Source of the DNA: Rapana venosa
Taxonomy: Eukaryota; Mollusca; Gastropoda; Neogastropoda; Muricidae
Assembly (NCBI GenBank): GCA_028751875.1
Contig: CM054155.1
Location: 52,282,971-52,346,970 of the forward strand
Direction of reading: 5' to 3'
Length of the DNA: 64,000 bases
Both the position numbers and the translations under genes were made by a program. This document shows positions 54,947-64,000 of the stretch, piece after piece (the first letter of the stretch is position 1; the number at the start of each line of letters is the position of its first letter). The notes beneath the pieces are model-generated. The model did not search any database. It saw only the letters and a list, made by a program, of their open reading frames with translations, and was not told the origin of the DNA.

Positions 54947-57935
54947 GATTGTGCAAGTTCAGAATAAGATTGTTATAGTGAATGAATATTTCATTGTTTT
55001 GACTAATTCTATACATTATGACAAATCTGTCCAATTTCGATGGTTGGCTAACTAGATATGGATTCAAAGTAGGCTTTTTAAATGTTTGTCATCTGCTAAA
55101 TAAAGTTTCAGATTTGCCCTCCATTTTGTCAAATGTAAATAGTTCCTTTCATATTTTTGGCTTCTCCGAATCAAGGTTGTCACATAATGTGGCAGATGAT
55201 ATAATTTCAGTTCCGAGCTATAATTCTATCAGACGAGATGCCAAAACCAAATTAGAAACAGGATTAATAACTTATATACATCAGTCATTAAATTATAAGC
55301 AGATAACATTGTTTGATAACTATGGCATTGAATGTATATGGCTAGAAGTACGCCTGAAAGGAGCCAAACCAATACTAGTAGGATTTTTGTATCGAAACCC
55401 AGATGAACGCATTAGCTGGTTTGATAATTTTGAACAAATGATGGATGACGTTTGTAACTACTCAACTGAAATAATTTTACTTGGTGATTTCAATATTGAT
55501 TTGCTTAAGCCTAATGATAAATGGAAAAAAATCTTTCAGGTGTATAACCTGTCGCAACTAGTAAACACTCCCACAAGGAAAACTCCACGTTCTGAAACAC
55601 TGATTGACCATATATACACAACCAGTCCATCTAACATTGTTGAACTGTCTGTACCTGTCTATGGCCTAAGCGATCACTATCCTGTATGTTTTACATGGTC
55701 AAAAAAAGGGGCGAAAATACCCAGATGCAAACACAAATACATTTCTTTTCGCAGCTATAGAACGTTTAATGCAGAACATTTTTTGTCCGACTTATGTAAA
55801 GCTAACTTCTCTTACGTTTATCAGTTTACTGACCCAGACAAAGCACTTGAAATTTGGTGTAGTATTTTTTCATCAATCTTTGATAGTCATGCTCCTCTTA
55901 GAATCAAACGTGTAAAAGCTAGAGATAAACCACCCTGGCTAACTAATGAAATCACTGAAGCCATAGCCATCCGAGATCATTTACTAAAATCAACAGGAAG
56001 AGATGAAAAATTTAAGGAGCAGCGAAATAAAGTGACATTCATGAAACGAATTGCAAAAAAGAAATATTTTAGTGAGTTAATATCATCTAAGAAGGACACA
56101 AAGTCTCTCTGGAAAGCAATTAATCAGTTAGCCGGTAAATCATCTTCATCATGTGCTTCATCAGGTATGGGTCTATCTGCAGAAAAGATCAATAAACACT
56201 TTTGTTCTATTGCAGAAAAAATTGTAAACATTGACCGCTCAGAATTCAATGACTTACATCTTTTAAAGGAATTTTGTAACTCAGAGTCAATAAAGTCTAA
56301 ACTGTCCTTCAAATATATTGGTGTGCATGAAGTGCATAAGGAATTGTGTTCATTAAAGCAAACAAGCTCCCATGGTTTAGATAATTTAGACAGCAAAATT
56401 TTGAAGATTTCTGCGCAAGTAATCTCTGAACATCTTATATATATCTATAATCTCTGTATTGAAAAAAGTTGCTATCCTCAAATGTTTAAAGATGCCAAAG
56501 TTATACCTGTTCTTAAATCTGGAGATCCAAATGACCCTTCCAACTATCGACCTATTTCGATTCTATCTATCTTATCTAAACCTTTAGAAAAGCACTTAAA
56601 GCAACATCTTCTGTCACACTTTACTAAACATAACTTATTTCATCCTAATCAAAGTGGCTTTAGAGAAAATCATTCATGTCATACTGCACTCAGCAACATC
56701 ATAGAGCAATGGCATTTAAATATTAATAATAATATCTTAACTGGAGCAATTTTTGTAGACTTTGCCAAGGCATTTGACTGTATTGATCACAACCTCCTAG
56801 TAAAGAAACTGGCTATGTATGGTTTATGCGCAGACTCACTAAAACTAATTACCTCTTTTCTTGATAAAAGAAGACAAGCTGTTTATCAAGATTCATTTAT
56901 GTCGTCCCTTTTGCCAGTGAAGTATGGAATTCCTCAAAGTTCTGTGCTAGGGCCCATCCTCTTTTCAATATATATCAATGATCTTCCTCTCCATGTTTCT
57001 TCTACTTGTGAACTCCTTGCCGACGACACTACCATACATACAGCGGATCATGATGTAAACTCTGTAGGTAAAATTTTGCAAAAGGACTTAAACAATCTAG
57101 CAGCATGGACAGAGTGCAATCACATGGCTCTCCATCCACTGAAATCAAAATTTATGGTTGTTGCAACAAGACAAAAGCGCCAAAACTTTAAAACCAAACT
57201 AAATGGAATAAAGATTTACGATAAAGTATTAGAAGAAGTCAGCTCATATAAACTACTTGGTCTACATATTGATAATAACTTGTCATGGTCTGATCATGTT
57301 TTTAGTATTTCAAAAAAATTATCTAAGAAGCTATTCCAACTTAATCGAATAAAACATTTCCTTAATCAGCATACTCGAAAACTATTCTTCTACGCTTATA
57401 TAAAACCTGATCTTGATTATGCATCTACATGCTGGGATTTAGCAAGTAAAAACTGTTTACGACAACTTGAGAGAGTATATAAACGTTCTCTCAAGTTAAT
57501 TCTGCTTAGAACTACTTCCTTAGAAACTAATAGCTACAAAGAATTGAACATTCTTCCTTTTAGTTTACATTGTCTCTTTAATAAAGGTGTATTTATGTAT
57601 AAGATTATGAATAAACTAGCCCCTCATTATCTTTGTCAGCGGTTCCCTGTTAAAACTGTTCGTAACAAAAGCAGTGTTGTTACTCCTCATCCAAGAACCG
57701 ATCTGTTTATGTCATCCCTTGTTTATTCTGGTAGCAAGTTATGGAACGAAATCCCAGTCAGTATAAAAGAGAAAAGCAGCCTATCATCTTTCAAAAAAGC
57801 GTACCACACACACTTGTTTAATTTTCTGTAATATGCATTGGGTGAGCGTGCTTGTTGAACTCTGTGTGTGTGAGTGTGTATGCGTGCAAGCGCGCGCAAA
57901 TGTGTGTATGTGTGTGTGAATGTGTGTGTGTATGG

Positions 57936-57971
<36 letters not shown>

Positions 57972-58631
57972 CGTGTGTGTGTGAGTGGGGGGGGGGGGAG
58001 GGTTTTCTTGATGCTCTGTGGGTTGTTGTTTTTTTCTCGTGCTTCAAATAATGTTCATTGTTTGGTTTTGAGGGTGTAATGTGTGGTTATGGTATTTTGA
58101 TGATTATGACATAAGGCTGTTATAATATGTGAGGTAATGTACATGTGTATGGATTTGTATCCTGGACGATTTGTATGATTTGTGCAAGCTGCACGTGTAG
58201 TTGCGTGTCCGTGCATATGTAGGCGTAGTGTGTGTGTGTGTTGTGTGTTTGGGCATGTGTGCGTGCGTGCGTGCATGCGCGCGTGCGTGCGTGCGTGCGT
58301 GTGTGTGTGTTGTGTGTGTTGATTTTTGGGGGAGGGGTTTCTGTTTAGGGAAGGGGTGTGTCAAGGAGAGGAGTTTGTCAGTGTTCAATTGGTTTTGTCT
58401 GTTTATTCGATGGTTTACTTCTGTGGTCTTTCATTGATTTCATGACTTCAGTCAATAATTGAAGTGCTATTTGAATGATTCATTTCTTTGCTTTTTGACA
58501 TTATCTTGTTTATTGATCAATTGGTTTATTCATGTTTGTTTCACTTTTTCCCCTTGAGGGCCTGGTGTAAAGAAGCCTCTGGCTTATCCAATTACCCTCA
58601 TTAAAATATTCGAGTTCGAGTTCGAGTTCGA

Positions 58632-58634
<3 letters not shown>
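54943..58634 (+). mobile_element. CR1/L2-like non-LTR retrotransposon with intact ORF2
   Basis: The element consists of about 75 bp of leader, the ORF at 55018-57831, and a 3' UTR of about 800 bp with long (GT)n and GTGC runs. It ends GGCCTGGTGTAAAGAAGCCT, CTTATCC, CATTAAAATA, then a (TTCGAG)n terminus. It is bounded by (TC)n on both sides, so it appears to have inserted into a (TC)n tract. No ORF1 is seen, so it may be 5'-truncated. The clade is judged from motifs only. Confidence 0.8.
55018..57831 (+). CDS. LINE ORF2: endonuclease and reverse transcriptase, 937 residues
   Basis: The product nicks target DNA and copies its own RNA at the nick. An APE-type endonuclease occupies about residues 15-225: FLNV (Asn22), FSES (Glu51), LLGDFN (156-159) and SDHYPV (218-220) supply the usual catalytic residues. 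Reverse transcriptase is about 480-740: SNYRPIS, QSGFRENHS, VDFAKAFD (Asp581), GIPQSSVLGP (639) and LADD (Asp669, Asp670). The C-terminal domain has HPRTDLFMSSLVYSGSKLWN. There are no stops or frameshifts, so the copy is young. Two oddities: PQGS is PQSS, and the aromatic residue before ADD is leucine. AT-rich codons differ from TIR-STING exons. Activity is therefore possible but not certain. Confidence 0.93.
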   Translation: MTNLSNFDGWLTRYGFKVGFLNVCHLLNKVSDLPSILSNVNSSFHIFGFSESRLSHNVADDIISVPSYNSIRRDAKTKLETGLITYIHQSLNYKQITLFDNYGIECIWLEVRLKGAKPILVGFLYRNPDERISWFDNFEQMMDDVCNYSTEIILLGDFNIDLLKPNDKWKKIFQVYNLSQLVNTPTRKTPRSETLIDHIYTTSPSNIVELSVPVYGLSDHYPVCFTWSKKGAKIPRCKHKYISFRSYRTFNAEHFLSDLCKANFSYVYQFTDPDKALEIWCSIFSSIFDSHAPLRIKRVKARDKPPWLTNEITEAIAIRDHLLKSTGRDEKFKEQRNKVTFMKRIAKKKYFSELISSKKDTKSLWKAINQLAGKSSSSCASSGMGLSAEKINKHFCSIAEKIVNIDRSEFNDLHLLKEFCNSESIKSKLSFKYIGVHEVHKELCSLKQTSSHGLDNLDSKILKISAQVISEHLIYIYNLCIEKSCYPQMFKDAKVIPVLKSGDPNDPSNYRPISILSILSKPLEKHLKQHLLSHFTKHNLFHPNQSGFRENHSCHTALSNIIEQWHLNINNNILTGAIFVDFAKAFDCIDHNLLVKKLAMYGLCADSLKLITSFLDKRRQAVYQDSFMSSLLPVKYGIPQSSVLGPILFSIYINDLPLHVSSTCELLADDTTIHTADHDVNSVGKILQKDLNNLAAWTECNHMALHPLKSKFMVVATRQKRQNFKTKLNGIKIYDKVLEEVSSYKLLGLHIDNNLSWSDHVFSISKKLSKKLFQLNRIKHFLNQHTRKLFFYAYIKPDLDYASTCWDLASKNCLRQLERVYKRSLKLILLRTTSLETNSYKELNILPFSLHCLFNKGVFMYKIMNKLAPHYLCQRFPVKTVRNKSSVVTPHPRTDLFMSSLVYSGSKLWNEIPVSIKEKSSLSSFKKAYHTHLFNFL

Positions 58635-58692
<58 letters not shown>
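58616..58692. repeat. (TTCGAG)n then (TC)n, right flank of LINE
   Basis: Four GAGTTC-type hexamers form the LINE tail, followed by about 58 bp of (TC)n. Confidence 0.93.
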
Positions 58693-58695
<3 letters not shown>

Positions 58696-58879
58696 CAAAG
58701 GCTGACATAATCATTCAGAGGCAGTTTTCTAGTATGGTAAGTGTTCTGAAAGTACAATAGTTTGTGAAGGATTTCAGCTATTAGATGTACCCTGCACTTG
58801 ATGTTCGTATTTTGTATGCTCTTGTGTTGACATTGTTGGGTATTACTCTTTATCAACTTTGGTCCCAATAGTGCGTTGA

Positions 58880-59126
58880 GATGTGTCTAGTTCCGTAAAT
58901 TTGGGCTAAAATTTGTTCAAAGTGTTGGTCTAAGTCAGCACTTTATTTGTGATTTTGAAACATGCATTTTCAGGAGTAAAATTCTGGGTACATGCCAAGA
59001 AAGTATACAATTATAGCAAGGTCTTATCAAAGATTATGTGAAGTTAGATTTCATTTTCTTCATGTTTGTTTTCTTCCCTTTTAAATGTATTGTGGCCAAA
59101 GACCAAAGTACAATAAATCATTTCAG

Positions 59127-59205
<79 letters not shown>
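58880..59205 (+). repeat. LINE 3' end followed by long (TC)n
   Basis: TGTATTGTGGCCAAAGACCA, then AAGTACAATAAAT and TCAGAG, match the 3'-terminal motif at 62-120 and 16280-16345. A 76-bp (TC)n follows. The stretch 58693-58880 shows no feature. Confidence 0.6.
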
Positions 59206-59208
<3 letters not shown>

Positions 59209-61060
59209 TTTCTGGTAACTTTGTTCTTTTTTTGTAATTGATAAAACTTTGTTTGGCTTTCCGAAAGATGCACCGTATGCCTTGCATATCTGTGGGTTCA
59301 AGGTATTGCACTTATATGGATAGTGATGCAGAGAGTGTATCAATTTTGAAGATTTGTTGATTGATAGTAAACATAACCAGAACGATATGTGTATAACAAT
59401 ATCTGGCGATTTTAATAGCAGAACATCAAATGTATCTCGGTTGGTGACATCAGAGCCTTTTGCCAGCCTCACAAACTGTTGCAGTCTGATTGATGAGGGG
59501 AGACTTCCCAAGATAAACCAGCAGTTGTTAAGTCTTTGTTAAATATTTGAACTGCATTGAATCTGTCTAGAATGAATGGTATGTGTTACGGTGATCGTGA
59601 AGGAAGCTTCACATCCAATGGAGACTCAGGTAGAAGTGTCACTGATTATTTTTTGTTATCATCAGATCTCTTAAATAGAGTATTTTACAGCTGTTGCGTA
59701 GAGTTGTAAAATATATTGATACAAGTCACCTGCCCATGGTCTTCTCTCTTTATTTTCCAAATGATAATCCTAGTGGTCTTAATGATGTCGAAGAAAATGT
59801 TTAAATGGAAAATTAGGTTTGGAAAGCAGCTTAATGTGAGGTTGTTGAGAATGCTATAAATTCAGATGAAACTTATTACAGAGTAAATGAGACTATCCAA
59901 ATGATTGACAGGGACATTGATTTAGCATTAAATGTGTTTAGTAATTGTATTAAAAATGCAGCATCTTCAATGAAAAAAGAATGTTTGTTAAACAGGTATA
60001 ATGAAAAAAGAAGACTGGTATGATGGAGAATGTAGGTTAAAGAAAACATTAACTGATAGAGCACTTAGAAGATACCGCCATTCTAAAAAAAAGAAAGTGA
60101 AAGAAGTCCATATTGTACACAGAGAAAAGAATAAGAATCTTTAAGATGGAAAGAAAAAAAGAGCATAATGCTCCGATAATTGATAAGTTAATGGCTTCTA
60201 TTGATTCTAAGCAAATGTTTGGGAGACAATACACAACACTATACCAAAAGGAAAATTAGCAACAAAATAAAGTCTCTGTAGAGCAATGGTATGATCATTC
60301 TAGTAATCTTCTTGACAAAAGTAATGTAGATAACAGGTTAGAAGATTATGACAGAGACCCAGATGATGAAGTCATAGTTAATCAACCTACATCAGAGGAC
60401 GAGGGGCAGTCAGCTATTCAAGAACAGAAGGCAGGAAAAGCTGCTGGCCCTGATGGCTTGTTGCCGGAACTAGTTAAAAATGCATCCGCAAAGATTACTC
60501 CATTTTTTGTTAAATTCTTTGATGCTATGTTTCTTAAAGATGTTTTTTCCCCAGCCAATTGGTTCAAATCAATTATTTTAGAACTATATAAAGAAAGGGA
60601 AAGTAAATGTTTCTCGAAATTATATGGGTGTCTCCTTGTATGATATGAGTAGCATATATATAGAACTTTTAAAAAAAGACCACACGCATGGGTAACAGAA
60701 AATTTAATAAGGCGAACTTCAAAGGGTTTTATAAAAAAGACACTGAAATGTTAATCACATATTTACATCATCAGCATGTGTACACATGCAATGCAGCTTA
60801 AATAGAAAATTGTATGTTGCCTTTATAGTCTTCAACAGGGCTTTCGATTCCATCACCAGAAATTTGCTTTGGCTAATAATTTTTTAAAATGCAAAGGGAA
60901 AACTGTTTCCTTGTACAAAAAACATGTATAATTGTGTTAAGGCAAGAGTAAGGTGTGGAGCTAGATTATCGCCTTATATCCAGGGTTCAGCAAGTGTTAA
61001 ACAGGGTGACGTTTGCAGCCTGGTTCTTTTTTGTTAATGAGTTGGCACTTTGAAGTCCAA
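59206..61060 (+). pseudogene. Degenerate LINE: endonuclease and RT remnants
   Basis: Plus-strand fragments in order: CITISGDFNSRTSNVSRLV (endonuclease), REGSFTSNGDSGRSVTDYF, WYDGECRLKKTLTDRALRRY, HNAPIIDKLMASIDSKQMFG, EQKAGKAAGPDGLLPELVKN (RT start), SPANWFKSIILELYK, FNRAFDSITRNLLW (motif A), then YIQGSASVKQGDVCSLVLF. Many stops and frameshifts. It is probably the same family as 15240-16370, which preserves the other end. Confidence 0.75.
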
Positions 61061-61146
61061 TCCTATTGTTTATAGCCCTTGCGACCACACAGGCCATATC
61101 AGGGCTGTCACCTTGTCAACTTTTAAATTTCAGATTAAAACTGTGC

Positions 61147-61147
<1 letters not shown>

Positions 61148-61217
<70 letters not shown>

Positions 61218-61240
61218 ATACATACATACATACATATATA
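61148..61240. repeat. (TA)n and (TACA)n microsatellite
   Basis: About 70 bp of TA followed by TACA units. The interval 61241-61484 shows no gene. Confidence 0.95.
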
Positions 61241-61484
61241 TACACTAAATCAGGGTATAGAACCAACTCTACTGTTGTTCCTTGTAGCAACGCCATGGCC
61301 AACCATAAGGATCAACCCAGGACAGGCTCCATGTTGTGGGAAAGCTACATCAACCACACATACAATGAGATAAAAACAAAAACCAGATTCCTTAAAACGA
61401 CCTTGTTCTCAATGACCAACTGTAACACTTTCACTCATATCAAATGGAAAAAGCCTGATTCTGTCAGGAAGTTAAAAATAGTGT

Positions 61485-64000
61485 CTAGTGGAGCATCTCA
61501 AAAAGGATCTTCAGTGAATCTGCAGTAAAATGCTTGTGCCTGATATATTGGACATCTTGACACTCCAGAAGCAGATGCTTAATGGTTACCCACACACCAC
61601 AAGTCACACACCATGGGGTTCCCTCTCCCTTAAGTAAATGACTGTGGGTGATATGAGAATGACCCGTGTGTAGCCTGTTGAGAAATGTTGATTCCCTTTG
61701 GTTTTTGACACACAGAGGGAGAACTTTCAGGTTAGGGTAAATCTGGAAATGTTTGTTGTCTGTCTGAAGGCTCCATTCCTCTTGCCAGCAAGACAGGGCA
61801 TACTGTTCACGTTTAGGTTTCAAATCCGTGTATGGCACGGTAGATCTAGAAATATCCTTCTCTGTGGCACCTGTGACGTGTCAGTCAACTGTTTCTTTGC
61901 CCCCTATGCCCATGCGTCCGGGATCCATACCAAAACAATATCACAGCTGTCCCATCTGAAGGAAGTATACAGTTTGGAGAGTGCCTGAAGCTTAGGATGA
62001 TTGATGTTCCTACAAGCGATAGCCTCCAAAGCTGAGAGCAATTCCACACATACCAAGAAGTTTTCTCCCCCCAGAATGCTGAATCAGTTTCAGGGACAAG
62101 ACAAGAGCACTAAGTTGGCCGTGTACACCAAGTCGTTGGAAGGCAAGTGCTGGGAAAGCACAGGTCCCGTGATGGTGGGACGGTAGGTGGTGCAGGCCGC
62201 CCCTTCCTCGGACTTGGAGCCGTCTGTAAAAATGTTTGTATAGGACAAGTAAGACTAACACAAGTCTTGGATAAAGACCTTGTAAGCTGTTGAGCTGGTA
62301 ACATCCTTCCTTAGAGCAGCCAGATCAAAGCAGACCGCCGGGGTTTCCATCAGCCACATCAGCATCTTGGGGCACTTAGGAAAATCACATATCGCACCCA
62401 AATCGATACCCACCCCCCCATAGGTCTGAAAGGATCCAAAACCCCAGGGGAGGGGTGGCAGAAGAGGATATTTCGAATTTGGCCTGAAACTAGGGGTTGA
62501 GAAGATAATCGTACGCAGGGTTGTTGTACTCCGAATGCAGTTTCATGTAGTAGTATAGCGTCAGCTTCAGGTGGCGGTTCTTCAAAGAGGGTCCTCCCCT
62601 TCCGCATATAAGCTATACACTGATGTTGTCTAAAAAGCACACAATGAAATCCTGAGCCCCTGGTAGTGAATGGGGTCTAGAAATTTCAAGTAAGTGGGCC
62701 TCTCCGATCCATACACGTAATAACCATAATCTAACTTGGAGAGCACCAGAGCCCTATAAACATGCAACAGGGTCTTACGATTTGCACCCCAGTCAGTATG
62801 GGCGATCACCCGCAGGAGGTTCAGGGCTTTCTTACAGGACGTTCTCAGGTGTTGCATGTGACTTTTGAAATTCAGCCTCTGATCAAAAACAACCCCTAAG
62901 AATTTGACCTCAGTTACTGCTGGGATGGTTGGTTTTCCCGGGCAAATGACTGTATGGGGAAAGCGTTCTCTGAACTTGTTTGTGAAGTGGATGCACTTCG
63001 TCTTTGTGGCAGAAAACTTGAATCTATTATCCTCCGCCCATTCCTGCACCTTGTTAACACAAAGTTGTAACTGTCTCTGAACTCCCACAAAAGTACTGCC
63101 TGTGGTGCAGAGAGCAAAATCAACCACAAAAAGAGAGCAATCCACACCCTTGTAAACAGACATGACAATGTTGTTTATTTTTACGCTGAAGAGAGCCAGA
63201 GACAGGAAGCTTCCCTGCTGGACCCCCTTCTCCTGCTCAAAGATGTCAGAGAGCATAGAACCAACCTGCACCTGAAACCGCCTCTTCTCCAGAAAGTTGT
63301 CCAAAAACAATGACACACGATCACGAAACCCTAAATCCTGCAGGTCCAACAAGCTATATTGTAAGCCTTTTTCTAAATTTAAAAAAAAGATGATGACAAC
63401 ATGCTGCGTATTAATAAAGGCATTATGGACTGTGGTCTCTAGGCGGACCAGATGGTCAATGGTGCAATGATTCTTGCAGAAGCTACATTGTTCCTTTGCC
63501 AGAAGACACTTTGTTTCCAGATGCCACACCAGATAGTAGTTGACCATCTTTTCCAGCAGCTTACAGGTGCATCTGGTCAGCGCTATGGGTCTATAGTTGC
63601 TGGGGTCATTGAGATCCTTACACGGTTTTGGGATGGGAATGACATAAGTCATCTGCCATGACGGAGGAAAAAACCCAGTCATCCAAATGTGATTATATTA
63701 TTTCAGGAGGGTTTGCAGGCAACTGTCCTGGAGGTGTTTTAGCAAGCTGTAATGAATTTGGCCAGGACCTGCTGAGGTCTTGCCATATGACTGCAAGGCA
63801 CTTTTTAACTCAGAAAAAGTGAATGTCAGATCATCGCACTCATTGTTCTGGGAAGCAAAATTTAAAGGAGCCTTTTTTTTCACCACTTTTGTTCTTAAAA
63901 AACGTTGGTGCTCTGGAAGCAGAAGAGGAATTCTCTTTCAGAGTGGTGGCCAGTAGGTTGCTGCCATGGAGATCATCATGCACTTCCCAATGAAAGTCCA
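61485..64000 (-). pseudogene. Degenerate I/Jockey-like LINE with RNase H, runs off the window
   Basis: On the minus strand: LKSALQSYGKTSAGPGQIHY, TGFFPPSWQMTYVIPIPKPC, NDPSNYRPIALTRCTCKLLE, EQCSFCKNHCTIDHLVRLE, VQQGSFLSLALFSVKINNI, then FVVDFAL where YADD is expected. After that come VKFLGVVFDQRLNFKSHMQH, an RNase H-type YTDGSKSEEGA region and a C-terminal HSHLLKGEGTPWCVTCGVW segment. A 350-codon frame survives at 62630-63682, but the catalytic aspartates of motifs A and C are lost and the RNase H part is frameshifted, so it is dead. The 5' end is outside the window. Confidence 0.85.

Noticed and set aside
62630..63682. 350-codon frame as an active reverse transcriptase
   Set aside because: The catalytic YADD is FVVD, the motif A aspartate is lost, and upstream and downstream frames are broken.

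Overview
This is eukaryotic DNA, almost certainly from a marine mollusc and probably a gastropod. It has small exons with GT-AG introns, several tRNA-derived SINE families, many decayed non-LTR retrotransposons, very long (ATGT)n, (TC)n and (AC)n microsatellites, and a TIR-STING fusion gene, a domain architecture known from molluscs such as oyster. There are no bacterial operons, CRISPR arrays or rRNA genes. The species cannot be fixed from the sequence alone.

The main gene is a plus-strand TIR-STING immune receptor whose exons lie between 32517 and 43536, with a candidate first exon at 31487-31581. Six exons join with compatible phases into one 409-residue frame: a complete TIR domain, a short linker, a complete STING cyclic-dinucleotide-binding domain, and an unusual 84-residue tail. 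Most residues that stack on or grip the ligand in vertebrate STING are kept. The glutamate expected in a NAD-cleaving TIR is replaced by valine. The introns are filled with SINEs, LINE pieces and about 2.7 kb of (ATGT)n, and several splice sites sit inside or against tandem repeats.

A second cellular gene is visible only as its last coding exon on the minus strand (54386-54787): a coiled-coil-like start followed by four 15-residue repeats. Its upstream side is interrupted by a 3.7-kb LINE with an intact 937-residue endonuclease-reverse transcriptase ORF (55018-57831) lying inside a (TC)n tract.

Layout. 1-8500: non-coding DNA, a SINE, an RTE 3' fragment and a large 32-bp minisatellite, ending in a 500-N gap. 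9001-16230: an RTE element with a textbook 5' inversion, other LINE ends and a SINE. 16228-24060: a second, indel-ridden copy of 1-8490, probably a false assembly duplication. 24060-29740: low-complexity, A/T-homopolymer-rich sequence of poor apparent quality. 29740-32516: LINE and SINE fragments and the candidate first exon. 32517-43900: TIR-STING. 44400-54300: RTE pieces, SINEs, microsatellites and a few weak candidate exons. 54386-64000: the minus-strand terminal exon and a LINE-rich block.
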